The notes: generated by a model from the sequence alone, not told the origin. DNA of 64,000 bases from Acidisoma sp. L85 (GCF_009765865.1 NZ_LMUQ01000018.1:42968-106967); one strand, 5' to 3'. Positions 1-9,243 are shown, numbered from the stretch's first letter. Translations and numbers: made by a program.

Positions 1-1575
1 GACGTCGTGGCTTGGAATACCCTATGGGACCCTGCGAACCATCGGCCGACGACTGTTCTCACGCGTAATTGGCTGACGACGAAATTCTCCGGCTGGGGCG
101 TGTGGCTGAACGACATGCTGTTCCACGCGCTGCTAGCGGCGCTGGCGGGCAATTGGGAAACCGCACGAGCCAATCTTGCGGCTGCCTTGGAATACCAATC
201 TCCCGAGGGAAATTTGCCATGTCTTCGGACCGCGACGCAGGAATGGATTGATCGCTCCCAATCTCCGCTCGGCGGCTATATTCTCTGGCGCATCTTTGAA
301 TTGATCGGAGACCGTTCCCTGCTTGCGCTGCATTTCGCACCGCTTTTGCGGGCGCATCGCTGGTGGATCGAGAAGCGGGACGGCAATGCGGACGGCCTCA
401 TCGAATATGGCAGTTCACCCACCGGAACTGGTGCTTTCGTCCATACGAAACAAGCGGCCATGGACGAATCCTTCATGGACAACGCCCCGATCTTCGACGA
501 AAGCGGCTTCGATCCTGGCGTGCACACCCTCACCATGGCCGAGCCGGGGCTGAACAGTCTCGTCTCGCTCGATGCGCAATTCCTGGCGCGGATCGCCACG
601 GAATTGGGCGACACCGCCACGGCCATCGAATTGCGGGCGACGGCGGAGCGGCTTAATGCCCGTATCTCGGAGAGATTATGGGACCCAAATCGTCAAGTCT
701 TCGCCGGTCGGCACTGGTCGGGCGCATTCGTCGGCTCCCTCTCCGCGGCCTGCTTCTTCCCATTGATCGCCGGCGCCGCAACGGAGGCGCAGGCGTCGGC
801 GCTCATCGATCGCTATCTCGTGAATCCGGAGAAGTTCTGGGGCGAGCGCGTATTGCCGTCATCCAGTCACGATGACCCGGCAAGCGCTGACGACGTTTAT
901 TGGCGTGGCCGGATCTGGCCGCCTCATCTGTTTCTCGTCTGGGAGGGGCTGCGCCGCCATGGGCGCCGCGACATCGCGACCAAACTGGCCGAACGGGCAT
1001 GGCGGATGTTCGAAACTGGCTGGAATGAAGCGCGGATCTGCCGGGAAAACTTCCACCGCATCGATCCGTCCGGAGATGACAGTCGGGATGCGGACCGGTT
1101 CTATACTTGGGGCGCCTTGATCCCGGCGATCCGCATGCTCGACACCGCTGATCTGTCGCCTTGGGAAGGCCGGGCATTCGCGCCGAAGGCGGGAGAGGAC
1201 GCTACGCTGGTCGAGCCGGGTGCGGAATGGCGCGCCACGCGCCTGGGGGAGAGTATCCACCTCGCGCTGAACGGCCGGCTGTTTCTTAAAGCCGAGAACG
1301 CAAGTCATGTAGCCTTGCCAACTGCAACCGAGAACACCACCAGGATCGCGGCTACTCCCGCCTCAGCGGCGACCGAGGTCATCCTGTCGCTCTATGGAAT
1401 TGCCGAGGCCGGGCTGCGCGTTTGTGAAATCGACGGCGCAGCGGCGACCCCCGCCTTCACCGAAAATGGCTTCACGTTGACGATTCCGTCTCGTCGGCAC
1501 AGCGTCATACAACTCTGGCATGGTGGACGCTCCGTGGAGGCAGACCCAATTTCGGGGAATCACGCTGATGATTGA
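1..1575 (+). CDS. GH63/MGH1-like alpha-glycosidase, 5' partial
   Basis: C-terminal catalytic part of an (alpha/alpha)6-barrel glycoside hydrolase of the GH63 / mannosylglycerate-hydrolase-like group, which hydrolyses alpha-linked glucosides or related sugars. The frame is open to the left edge. A GTG at 7 exists, but the first visible residues (AWNTLWDP) correspond to the interior of family members, after their N-terminal beta domain, so the true start lies outside. Counting from that GTG, visible motifs are DRSQSPLGG (82-90), DESFMDNAP (153-161), YWRGRIWPP (298-306) and a likely catalytic Glu347 in RENFHR, followed by FYTWGAL. A small beta-rich tail follows. The stop overlaps the start of the next gene (ATGATTGA), so the two are coupled. 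The substrate cannot be read from sequence; a sugar-uptake operon upstream would fit. Confidence 0.8.
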   Translation, partial: DVVAWNTLWDPANHRPTTVLTRNWLTTKFSGWGVWLNDMLFHALLAALAGNWETARANLAAALEYQSPEGNLPCLRTATQEWIDRSQSPLGGYILWRIFELIGDRSLLALHFAPLLRAHRWWIEKRDGNADGLIEYGSSPTGTGAFVHTKQAAMDESFMDNAPIFDESGFDPGVHTLTMAEPGLNSLVSLDAQFLARIATELGDTATAIELRATAERLNARISERLWDPNRQVFAGRHWSGAFVGSLSAACFFPLIAGAATEAQASALIDRYLVNPEKFWGERVLPSSSHDDPASADDVYWRGRIWPPHLFLVWEGLRRHGRRDIATKLAERAWRMFETGWNEARICRENFHRIDPSGDDSRDADRFYTWGALIPAIRMLDTADLSPWEGRAFAPKAGEDATLVEPGAEWRATRLGESIHLALNGRLFLKAENASHVALPTATENTTRIAATPASAATEVILSLYGIAEAGLRVCEIDGAAATPAFTENGFTLTIPSRRHSVIQLWHGGRSVEADPISGNHADD

Positions 1576-2158
1576 GGTTGCTCCTCTGCGAGACCCAAGT
1601 GACCCATCTGGTCGAGAATGGCTTCTCGTCATTGACATGCAGCGTGTCTTCGCCGATCCGGCGAGCCCATGGGCGGTAGGCCAGTTCGATGAGGTTCTCG
1701 CCCCGATCGAGACGCTCATCGCTGCCTACGCGGGCCGCGTGATTGCGACACGATACATTTCCCCACAACCGCTTGTCGGTGCCTGGGAGGGCTATTTCGA
1801 GAAGTTCGCCTCGCTGTTGCTGCCGTCCGACGATAAGGCCTGGGATCTCATGCTGGCCGAACACCTGTCGTATAGAACCGAGACCCGCGCGACATTTGGC
1901 AAATGGGACAGTGGCATGGCCGCCGTGCTGGGTTCAGACGCGCCGATTGCCGTTTGCGGCGTTGCGACAGAATGTTGCGTGCTTGCGACAGTGCTAGCCG
2001 CGATAGACAACGGCAGATCGGTGCGGGTAGTTGCGGACGCCTGCGCGGGGTCATCCCCACTTTTCCATGACCAGGCTCTGTCTCTCCTATCGACATTCGC
2101 CCCTCTCGTTCAGATAACGCGCAGCGATGAGATTTTGCGGTTCCTACAATCAGCGTAA
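1568..2158 (+). CDS. Isochorismatase-family cysteine hydrolase
   Basis: A 196-aa member of the isochorismatase-like alpha/beta hydrolases, which use an Asp-Lys-Cys triad to cleave amides or related bonds. Asp23 lies in LLVIDMQ, Lys112 in FGKWDSG, and the nucleophile is probably Cys137 in GVATECCV; the family pattern places the Cys two residues after the Glu/Asp. I chose ATG 1568 because it overlaps the upstream stop by 8 bases and the family begins close to the LLVIDMQ strand; an in-frame start at 1520 would add 16 residues encoded inside the glycosidase gene. Coupling to the glycosidase argues for a sugar-linked or accessory role and against it being the maleamate amidase NicF, although that enzyme has the same fold. 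The gene is convergent with the MarR gene, 27 bp away. Confidence 0.85.
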   Translation: MIEVAPLRDPSDPSGREWLLVIDMQRVFADPASPWAVGQFDEVLAPIETLIAAYAGRVIATRYISPQPLVGAWEGYFEKFASLLLPSDDKAWDLMLAEHLSYRTETRATFGKWDSGMAAVLGSDAPIAVCGVATECCVLATVLAAIDNGRSVRVVADACAGSSPLFHDQALSLLSTFAPLVQITRSDEILRFLQSA

Positions 2159-2185
2159 CTCTACAGTTCGGCGACGCCTGAGCAC

Positions 2186-2626
2186 TCACCTCAGCTTCTC
2201 TAAGAGTTGCGTGAGAAGAACCGATTCCGACTCTGTCAGCGGCGCGATGGTTTCGCGGCTGATGGCGATTGCGCGGCCGAAGTTCCGCGTCGTCACTTGT
2301 CGCCCGGCCTCGGTCAGATCAACCAGGATTTTTCGACCATCCGCGGGATCACGCAGACGCTTCGCGAGCCCGCGCTTGACCAGCCTATCGACCGTTCCCT
2401 TCACCGTGGCTCCATCCATCGAAACCGCGCGGCCCAAGGCAGTCTGGGGGGTCACGCCGATCTCGTAGAGGCGGGCGAGCACTGCCCATTGTGTAGGTTT
2501 GAGCCCATCGCCAATCATCTGCCCGAATATCGTCGTGTGGCGCTGACTCACCTGGCGCAGGACAAAGCCGATCTGCGCATCCAATCGGTAGATCGCGGTC
2601 GGCGACCGGCGTTGGTTCGTCCTCAT
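2186..2626 (-). CDS. MarR-family regulator, NicR-like
   Basis: A 146-aa winged-helix MarR repressor. The N-terminal helix YRLDAQIGFVLRQ is followed by the wHTH core (about residues 43-110: LKPTQWAVLARL, ATVKGTVDRLVKRG, then the wing DPADGRKILVDLT) and a C-terminal dimerisation helix. It starts 53 bp after the UPF0280 gene on the same strand, so it may be the last gene of the nic operon. NicR, the MarR repressor of nicotinate genes in Pseudomonas putida, has the same overall character; assignment here rests on context and general resemblance. Candidate binding sites are the twin ACAAACGATC motifs between nicA and the hydantoinase gene. The ligand would be nicotinate or 6-hydroxynicotinate if the analogy holds. 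Confidence 0.85.
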   Translation of the reverse strand: MRTNQRRSPTAIYRLDAQIGFVLRQVSQRHTTIFGQMIGDGLKPTQWAVLARLYEIGVTPQTALGRAVSMDGATVKGTVDRLVKRGLAKRLRDPADGRKILVDLTEAGRQVTTRNFGRAIAISRETIAPLTESESVLLTQLLEKLR

Positions 2627-2679
2627 GAAATTTGGGCCAAGTGGGTTCCCTGGTCACCTTGCTTCATCGGAACTCGGCC

Positions 2680-3585
2680 CTAGGCATCTACCAATCGCGC
2701 AATGCGGCGCGGGATCGAAACTGCCGGCAACATCGACGTGGCAACACTGCGACCGCTGAGATGAAGCGCGGCCGCCACGATCTCGCCTTCCGCCGCCAGA
2801 CGTTCTGCAAGGCACAATCCACACGCCAGTGCTTCGTCAATTTCGCGACTGGACAGCCGGCCGACACCGCAAGTGACGAGAATTTCGCCGAGGTCGCTAT
2901 CGGGTTGGATCGTGCTCGCCGGTCGGCGAAGAATGTTCGGATGCGCAGGGAGATCGACGGCATTGGCGATCACGGTAGCAGCCGCGTCTGCCGCGGCCGC
3001 CGTCACCGCCAAGACCGTCACCGCATCAGCGATGCCGCGTGAGAAACTCCGGCCCCGCCAGCCACTGGTGGCGATGCCGCGTATCGTGTCCGCATGATCG
3101 ATCGTGAGGTTCCCGAAAAAATCTGGGCCGTTGCGCTCCGGCAATTTTGGGCGCGAGACCATGCCGACGGTCAGGCTCTGCCGCGGTCCAAGATGCACAG
3201 CAATGTCACCGCCATTGTTGACACAGGCACGACTCAGGGGCGCGGCCTCGGTCATGATCGCGAGCATGGTCTCCGCCACGGCGCCTGCCACCGCCGCCAT
3301 CGGCGTGATAAAGCCGAACCGCGTGAAAGGCGAGACAGCGGCACGCATGCGGCAGGCAATGGGATCGACAGGCCAGGGCACATTGGAAGTGACTGGCGCG
3401 CGCACCAGCGGCAGTTCCGCGCATAGCCGATCGAGCACTGTCGCGAAGGCCCGCACCGCGGCGTGATAGGCGGTGTCAACGGCATGCGCCGTACCTTCGG
3501 CCAACAGGATGAGGTCGATCGGCCCATCCTGAAGATGCAGACGCGGCGTGCCAGACCCGGTCATCAGTCGCGCGGTGGCCCTCAT
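2680..3585 (-). CDS. UPF0280 / ApbE-like protein
   Basis: A 301-aa protein of the UPF0280 family, which shares the ApbE (flavin transferase) fold. Visible features: an N-terminal segment with HLQDGPIDLILLAEG, a central TPMAAVAGAVAETML helix, CVNNGGDIAVHL (typical of this family and of ApbE, where the NxGGD-type loop binds flavin/metal) and a GIATSGW / DAVTVLA region like the ApbE C-terminal half. ATG 3585 is chosen because it overlaps the stop of the upstream reductase gene (ATGA); an in-frame alternative at 3615 lies inside that gene. Established: ApbE attaches FMN covalently to Thr/Ser of target proteins. Inference: this protein modifies or assembles the neighbouring reductase. No experimental function is known to me. 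Confidence 0.75.
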   Translation of the reverse strand: MRATARLMTGSGTPRLHLQDGPIDLILLAEGTAHAVDTAYHAAVRAFATVLDRLCAELPLVRAPVTSNVPWPVDPIACRMRAAVSPFTRFGFITPMAAVAGAVAETMLAIMTEAAPLSRACVNNGGDIAVHLGPRQSLTVGMVSRPKLPERNGPDFFGNLTIDHADTIRGIATSGWRGRSFSRGIADAVTVLAVTAAAADAAATVIANAVDLPAHPNILRRPASTIQPDSDLGEILVTCGVGRLSSREIDEALACGLCLAERLAAEGEIVAAALHLSGRSVATSMLPAVSIPRRIARLVDA

Positions 3586-5054
3586 TCCCGAGCCCGTGGT
3601 TCCAGCGGCGCCCAAGGCCAGGGATTCTCGGCATTCGCCTTGACGTGGCGCGGTGTGCCATCAAGCACTAGCGAGGCCGCAGGCCGCACATGGTCCATGT
3701 GCCCACCCATGGCGGCAAACTGCGTCAACGGCATGGTGAACTCGATCGGCGCGACCAAGGCGGGCGTCGGGACGTAGCCGAAAGCGTTCTCGGGCAGTCG
3801 CGTCACATCGACCATGAATGTGATACCTCCGCCTGGCCAAAGATAGACCGGCGCGCCGCCGCAGGTCAGCCGAGTGATACCCTCCGACACAGCTCGCGTC
3901 AGCCTCACTGGATTGTCGGTGACACCGGCGCGCAGCGATCCTCCGGCGCCACCGACGAAGACCACGCTGCACAAAGCAGGCTCGCAATTTTCGGCAATGC
4001 GTTCGACCGATTGCACGAGAACCTCGGGAAGCGGATGCGCGATCGGACGCAAAGCCTCGTCCAACTCGTAATAGGCGGAATGTTCGCCGGTGGTGCTGAC
4101 CATCAGCATCCGCATGCCCGCCCGCGCATGCTTGGGGTCAAAAGGTTCAAGGATCGACAGAGGATCCGAAATATCGGTGCCGCCCCAGCCAGTGCCGGGA
4201 TGCGCCACCTGAAAGTAGCGGCCGGGCGTGGAACGCCGTCCGCGCATGCGAATGCCGGTCGGTGGAATGTCCAGCATCTTGCCCGCCTGATGCTCGGACA
4301 GCACGCCGGTAATGTGGTCGTCTACCACCACCACCTCGTCGATCTTGCCAACCCATTGGCGGGCGAAGATGCCGATCGTCGCCGATCCACAGCCGACACG
4401 CATGCGATCTTCGGCCACGCCGTTCACGACCGGCGCACGCCCCGCTTGCACGATTACGCTTGCTCCCGTCTCGATCGTCAGCTCGACCGCCTTGCCATTC
4501 GAAAGATCGAGGAGCGTCTCACAGGTGACGCGGCCTTCCTTCTTGCCGCCGCCAGTCAAGTGGCCGACACCACCAAGAGACAGCATCTGCGAGCCGTATT
4601 CGGCGGTAGTCACATGCCCCACGGGCTCACCCTGGGCGAGCACCAGCGCGCGCTCGGGGCCGAGATGCCGGTCGGTGTCGATCTTCACCTTCACGCCGCA
4701 ATAGCTGAAGATGCCCTCTGTAACGACGGTCACCATGTCGACGCCTTCGACCATGGTCGAGACGATGAAGGGCGCCGGCTTGTAGTCCGGATAAGTCGTG
4801 CCAGCGCCGATCGCGGTGACGAAAGTCTCGGCGCCGCACACCATCCGGCCGTCCCACTCCACGCTATCGCCAAAGGGAACGACAGTACCGCCCTGGGCAA
4901 CCGTGCGTTCCAGCAGCACCAGAGGATCGACACGGACCAGCATGCCACCGTCATTGGCATAGCGGTCGCAGGCGCCAGCGGTACCCGGCCGGATATTGCA
5001 CATGACCGGGCAAGCATCGCAGCGCACGATCCCCGGGGCGGATGCTTCGCTCAT
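3582..5054 (-). CDS. hnr: 6-hydroxynicotinate reductase-like Fe-S protein
   Basis: A 490-aa protein of the family annotated as 6-hydroxynicotinate reductase, known from Eubacterium barkeri, where reduced ferredoxin converts 6-hydroxynicotinate to 1,4,5,6-tetrahydro-6-oxonicotinate. The N-terminus has a cysteine cluster (Cys12, 15, 19, 29: RCDACPVMC then GACDRY) for an iron-sulfur centre. Long conserved-looking blocks follow, including TVVTEGIFSYCGVKVKID, GHLTGGGKKEGRVTCETL, RMRVGCGSATIGIF and GGGITFMVDV. The start ATG 5054 overlaps the nicB stop by ATGA; an in-frame upstream ATG (5108) lies within nicB. Its place directly after nicB, whose product would be its substrate, strongly supports the assignment. 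The electron donor is not obvious; no ferredoxin gene is adjacent. Confidence 0.75.
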   Translation of the reverse strand: MSEASAPGIVRCDACPVMCNIRPGTAGACDRYANDGGMLVRVDPLVLLERTVAQGGTVVPFGDSVEWDGRMVCGAETFVTAIGAGTTYPDYKPAPFIVSTMVEGVDMVTVVTEGIFSYCGVKVKIDTDRHLGPERALVLAQGEPVGHVTTAEYGSQMLSLGGVGHLTGGGKKEGRVTCETLLDLSNGKAVELTIETGASVIVQAGRAPVVNGVAEDRMRVGCGSATIGIFARQWVGKIDEVVVVDDHITGVLSEHQAGKMLDIPPTGIRMRGRRSTPGRYFQVAHPGTGWGGTDISDPLSILEPFDPKHARAGMRMLMVSTTGEHSAYYELDEALRPIAHPLPEVLVQSVERIAENCEPALCSVVFVGGAGGSLRAGVTDNPVRLTRAVSEGITRLTCGGAPVYLWPGGGITFMVDVTRLPENAFGYVPTPALVAPIEFTMPLTQFAAMGGHMDHVRPAASLVLDGTPRHVKANAENPWPWAPLEPRARE

Positions 5055-8000
5055 GATGCGGAGGTCTCCGCGCGTAGCCGCGCGATGCGGGATTGGAGAG
5101 CAGGCCATGCCGGCTTGCCCGGTGCGAATTGGCGCCGCAGGAAGCCCACAAGATCCGTCAATTGGGCGTCGTTGAGCGTTTCGGCGAAGCCGGGCATGGC
5201 GCCCAGGCTCTTGTTCGCCGGTGTCTGGATGCCGTTCAGGATCACTCGAATGAGGTTGTTGGGTGACGCGCTGTGCAGGTTGCTGTTGAGCGCAAGATTC
5301 GGCTGCACGCCGAATTGCGGCATCACGGCGGCCTCATGACAGACAGCGCAGGCGTTTTGATAGATTCGCGCGCCTGGACCGCCCGAAATTCGCATAGCAC
5401 CTGTCGTGGAGGCTTTGATCTCGGCCACCATCCGCGCCTCCGTCTCGGCCGTCACCGGCGCCGATTGGCTGGAGGCGAGGTAGTGAGCCATGGCGAGGAG
5501 ATCGGCCTCCGGCAAACCAGCAAGTTCCTGAATGACGGGCGCCATTGGTCCGGCCGCAGGACCATGCAACGCGGAATAACCGGTTCGGAGGTAGACGAAG
5601 AGTTCGCCCTCGCTCCAGGGGATCGGCGCATGGGACAGGCCCATGAGCGGTGGCGCCTCCCAGCCGTCGGCGACCGCGCCGCCCATGGGGCGAGAGGCCC
5701 GCTCGGCACCAAGCAGGTTGCGACCCGTGTGGCAGGCCCCGCAATGGCCAAGACCCTCCACGAGATAGGCGCCGCGATTCCATTGCGCCGAGCGGATCAG
5801 ATCCGGCTGGTAGGCGCCAGGCCGATGGAACAGGAGATTCCATGCGGCCATGAGTGGGCGCAGACTGAAAGGGAAGGCCAATGCCGTTTGCGGCGCCACC
5901 GAACCGACGGGCGCTTGCGCCATCAGATAGGCGTAGATCGCTTGCAGGTCCGCATCCGTTGCGCGGGTGAAATCGGTATAGGGAAAGGCGGGGTAGAGGT
6001 GGTGGCCATCGCGGCTGACCCCGTCGCGCATGGCGCGATCGAAGGCCGCATAGGACCACGTGCCGATGCCAGTACCGATATCGGGCGTGATGTTCGGCGT
6101 GTAGACCGTACCGAACGGCGTTTGAATGCCCAAGCCGCCAGCGTAAGCAGCGCCGCCGGGCACAGTATGGCAGATCGCGCAGGCGCCCAGGCCCGCCAAG
6201 ACCCTGCCCCTGGCTACAGCGGCGGCGGAATAGAGCGAGGTATCCGCTGGGGCCACGGGTGCGATGGCCGCGCGCAAGGGAAGCGCCATCGTCGCGAGAC
6301 CGACCAGGCCTGCGAAACCCGCGCCCAGCGCGGCCCAGAAACCGCGCCTGACCTTGCCGGGAGGTTGCGCGGGCGTGATTCCCGCCGCCTCAAGACCAGC
6401 GCGCACACGCTCCGGCGTGAAGGGTAATTCCCGGAAGCGCACACCCGTCGCGTCGTAGATCGCATTGGCGATCGCCGCCGCGCTGGGGACGGAGGCGGAC
6501 TCGCCCACGCCAAGCGGCGGCTGATCAGGGCGCGGCACCATCAGGACATTGATGACCGGCACCTCGGGGAAGGTGATGATCGGATAGGTGCCCCAGTCAC
6601 GCGTCGCGACGGCGGTGCCCGTGAACGCCACCTCCTCCTTCAGCACGCGGCTGACCGACTGAATGACATTGCCGTGGATCTGATGACGCACTCCGGCCGG
6701 ATTGATCATCAGCCCGGAATCCTGGCCGACGGTGACGTGCGTGACCGCGACCTCTCCAGTCGCTTTGTTAACCTCGACATCCGCGACCCAGGCTGACCAG
6801 GCGGCGCCATAACCGGGGAATTTGCTATGGACGTAGAGCGCGTAGGCGAAACCGCGCCCTCGCAGGACATCGCCATCCCCGCCCGCGCTGCCGGGCTCGG
6901 TATGCGGTACCCAATTGGCGCGTTCGGCGACCGCGTGGATCAGGTCGACGGCGCGTTCATCCTTCAGGTAGCGCAGGCGAAAGGCGATGGGATCGACACG
7001 CGCCGCCGCCGCCGCCTCGTCAATCCAGGATTCGTGCGCGAAACTATTCGGCATGGATGAGACGCCGCGCAGCCACGAGGCGCGGACGATCGGCGGCATG
7101 TCATGCGCCACGACACGCATATGCTCGTAGCCATAGGGCGGAATCGCGGTTCGGTCGCCCATTTCGGAAATGACAGGAACAGGCGAAATGGCGCCGGTGA
7201 GCAAGGCCGCCAGGATCGGCGCGCCGTTGGACGGATACCGCACCGAGAAATCGTACCCAACGACGCCGCCCGCGGCATCGAGGCCTCCGCCAACTTCCAT
7301 GAGCTGCGCGGCGCCCTTCGGCTCCCAGGCATGCTCCTGCTCGCGCGTGAGCTGCACGCGAACCGGGCGGCCAACCGCACGTGACAACAGAGCGGCATCG
7401 GCGCTGACGTCATCGGCGCAGTTGCGGCCATAGCAACCGGCGGCCTCCATGCGGATGATTTCGACCCGCTCCTCTGGGAGCTGTAAGAGACTGGCGATGT
7501 CGGCGCGCAACACGTGCGGGTTCTGAGTACCTGACCAGACTGTCAGCCCGTCCGGCCGGAAATCGGCCAATGAACAGGACGGACCGATTGAGCCGTGCAT
7601 CTGATAGGGCCAGACGTAGGTGCGTGGCATGGGCAATGCGGCGCCGGCGATCGCCGCATCCACGTCACCGCGGTTCATGAGAAGCCGCGGCGTGCTCGGG
7701 TTGGCGCGCAAGGCCGTCTGAATCTGGCTGAGATCGGGCAAGGATGGCGTCGGCTTCCACGACACCGTCAGGCGCTGCGCCGCGAGGGCCGCGTGTTCCT
7801 CGCGCTCGGCAACAATTCCGATGAAGTCGCCGATGGTGACGACCGCCAGGATGCCGGGGATGCCGGCCAAAGAAGACTCATCCACCGCGATCAGGCTGGT
7901 GCCGACGAAAATCCCGCTATCGAGCCCCGCATAGGGTGGCCGCACGACACGGCCATGCGCCATGCCAGCCACCCGCATGTCATGCACATAGACGAGCTGG

Positions 8001-8605
8001 CCGGTCGCCTTCGCCGGAAGATCAACACGCGAGACAGGCTGGCCCACCACACGGTAGCCCGCGACCGGTCGCAGCGGCGCCTCGGGATCGATCCGCACCA
8101 CTCGCCGTTTGCCCGTGATAAGCTCTCCGTAGGAGATCGACAGGTTGCCGCCTTTCGGCGTCAGGACGACTCCATCCTCCACCCGCAACTCGGAGAGCGA
8201 AACACCCAGCCGATCCGCGGCAAGCGCCAACAAGGTCTGCCGGGCAGTGGCGGCGGCCTGGCGCAAGGGAACGGCGGTGATCTGGATGGTCTCGCTGGCA
8301 ATCGTCGCCCCTTGGTTAGGAGTGCGGGAAGGATCACCAAGCACGACCGTCACGCGGTCGAAGGCGACATCCAACTCCTCCGCGACGATCTGGCCCAAAG
8401 CCGTGCCGATGCCCGTGCCGAGATCGACATGACCGTTGAATGCCGTGACGTGGCCATCCGCCCCGACCATGACAAAGATTTCGACATTCTCTTCACCGTC
8501 CGGCAGCGAAGAGGAGGCGTCCGGTAAATCGCGCACCACCAGCAACACGTCATGCCACCGCATATAGTCGCGGCGATCACGCGGAAGGTCGGGCTGCGCC
8601 GTCAT
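5051..8605 (-). CDS. nicB: Nicotinate hydroxylase large subunit with three cytochrome c domains
   Basis: A 1184-aa fusion. Residues 1 to about 740 form the molybdopterin-binding large subunit of the xanthine-dehydrogenase superfamily, including the GVGESASVPSAAA segment near the active-site Glu. A hydrophobic stretch at about 750-780 follows, and then three c-type haem motifs, CAICH (~810), CGACH (~955) and CAVCH (~1085). This is the architecture of P. putida NicB, which with NicA oxidises nicotinate to 6-hydroxynicotinate and passes electrons to the respiratory chain; length also agrees. ATG 8605 is chosen: ATGA overlap with nicA, against an upstream in-frame ATG inside nicA. The cytochrome part must be periplasmic for haem attachment, while the Mo domain lacks an obvious signal, so topology is a puzzle shared by the family. 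Related isoquinoline or aldehyde oxidoreductases are the alternative; the hnr neighbour favours nicotinate. Confidence 0.85.
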   Translation of the reverse strand: MTAQPDLPRDRRDYMRWHDVLLVVRDLPDASSSLPDGEENVEIFVMVGADGHVTAFNGHVDLGTGIGTALGQIVAEELDVAFDRVTVVLGDPSRTPNQGATIASETIQITAVPLRQAAATARQTLLALAADRLGVSLSELRVEDGVVLTPKGGNLSISYGELITGKRRVVRIDPEAPLRPVAGYRVVGQPVSRVDLPAKATGQLVYVHDMRVAGMAHGRVVRPPYAGLDSGIFVGTSLIAVDESSLAGIPGILAVVTIGDFIGIVAEREEHAALAAQRLTVSWKPTPSLPDLSQIQTALRANPSTPRLLMNRGDVDAAIAGAALPMPRTYVWPYQMHGSIGPSCSLADFRPDGLTVWSGTQNPHVLRADIASLLQLPEERVEIIRMEAAGCYGRNCADDVSADAALLSRAVGRPVRVQLTREQEHAWEPKGAAQLMEVGGGLDAAGGVVGYDFSVRYPSNGAPILAALLTGAISPVPVISEMGDRTAIPPYGYEHMRVVAHDMPPIVRASWLRGVSSMPNSFAHESWIDEAAAAARVDPIAFRLRYLKDERAVDLIHAVAERANWVPHTEPGSAGGDGDVLRGRGFAYALYVHSKFPGYGAAWSAWVADVEVNKATGEVAVTHVTVGQDSGLMINPAGVRHQIHGNVIQSVSRVLKEEVAFTGTAVATRDWGTYPIITFPEVPVINVLMVPRPDQPPLGVGESASVPSAAAIANAIYDATGVRFRELPFTPERVRAGLEAAGITPAQPPGKVRRGFWAALGAGFAGLVGLATMALPLRAAIAPVAPADTSLYSAAAVARGRVLAGLGACAICHTVPGGAAYAGGLGIQTPFGTVYTPNITPDIGTGIGTWSYAAFDRAMRDGVSRDGHHLYPAFPYTDFTRATDADLQAIYAYLMAQAPVGSVAPQTALAFPFSLRPLMAAWNLLFHRPGAYQPDLIRSAQWNRGAYLVEGLGHCGACHTGRNLLGAERASRPMGGAVADGWEAPPLMGLSHAPIPWSEGELFVYLRTGYSALHGPAAGPMAPVIQELAGLPEADLLAMAHYLASSQSAPVTAETEARMVAEIKASTTGAMRISGGPGARIYQNACAVCHEAAVMPQFGVQPNLALNSNLHSASPNNLIRVILNGIQTPANKSLGAMPGFAETLNDAQLTDLVGFLRRQFAPGKPAWPALQSRIARLRAETSAS

Positions 8606-9075
8606 CTCACGGGCGCCCCAGACGCCGCGCGCAAGGCGGCGCGCATGATTTCGACATGGGCGCCACAGCGGCACAGGTTGTAGCGAAGTGCCTCGCGTAT
8701 CGTAGCCTCGGCGGGATGCGGATCATGCCGCAGCAAAGCTTCGACCGTCATGATCATGCCGTTCAGGCAATAACCGCATTGCGCACCCTGCTCGGCGACG
8801 AAGGCGGCCTGCACCCGATTCGGCGCGGCAGGCGAACCTAAGCCCTCCAAAGTCGTGATTTCGCGGTTTTCGGCCAGTGCCGCCGGCAGACAGCATGACC
8901 GCGCGACCAGGCCATCGATCAGCACCGTGCAGGCACCGCATTCCCCGAGGCCGCAGCCGTATTTCGGCCCGTTGAGGGCCAGATCGTTCCGAAGAATGAA
9001 GAGCAGCGGTGTCTGCGGATCGATCTCGACGCTGTGGGAGCGACCATTGACGCGGAGCGAAACCGGCCGCGTCAC
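8602..9075 (-). CDS. nicA: Nicotinate hydroxylase small 2Fe-2S subunit
   Basis: A 157-aa ferredoxin-like subunit of the molybdenum hydroxylase. A plant-type 2Fe-2S site is formed by Cys41, 46, 49 and 61 (CGLGECGAC...C). The second helical 2Fe-2S domain has Cys100, 103, 135 and 137 (CGYC...CRC). It carries electrons from the Mo centre of NicB to the haem domains. The start is GTG 9075 with the family-typical N-terminus (VSLRVNG). It is the first gene of the minus-strand operon nicA-nicB-hnr-UPF0280(-marR), all coupled by 4-base overlaps except the last. Length is normal for the family. Confidence 0.9.
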   Translation of the reverse strand: MTRPVSLRVNGRSHSVEIDPQTPLLFILRNDLALNGPKYGCGLGECGACTVLIDGLVARSCCLPAALAENREITTLEGLGSPAAPNRVQAAFVAEQGAQCGYCLNGMIMTVEALLRHDPHPAEATIREALRYNLCRCGAHVEIMRAALRAASGAPVR

Positions 9076-9140
9076 CCGACGCGTCCTATTCGCTTCCGGC
9101 TGAAGGTGCCACCACCCGTCATGCCCAACAGCGTTCCTTA

Positions 9141-9154
9141 GTACACAAACGATC
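9141..9154 (+). promoter_or_regulatory. Candidate operator copy A (nicA side)
   Basis: GTACACAAACGATC lies about 66 bp upstream of nicA in the divergent intergenic region. It matches the copy at 9244-9257 at 12 of 14 bases. A repeated motif facing both divergent genes is the usual layout for a shared repressor, most simply the MarR protein at 2186-2626. No binding data. Confidence 0.45.
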
Positions 9155-9243
9155 TTGTTGCCCGCTTACCGGCGCTGTCAACCTCAATCCGGCATCGGCA
9201 CCCTCCGCCGCTTTACCCCTCCCCGTCGCCGTCCTAGTCATTG

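Noticed and set aside
1568..2158. Isochorismatase-family gene read as nicF (maleamate amidase) of the nicotinate pathway.
   Set aside because: It is coupled to a glycosidase on the opposite strand to the nic operon, and the nicC/X/D partners are absent, so the family match alone is not enough.
3690..5339. Long plus-strand open frame (549 codons) opposite the reductase gene.
   Set aside because: Antisense shadow: its translation is rich in Arg/His/Gln without family motifs, while the minus strand encodes a clear Fe-S protein with coupled start and stop.
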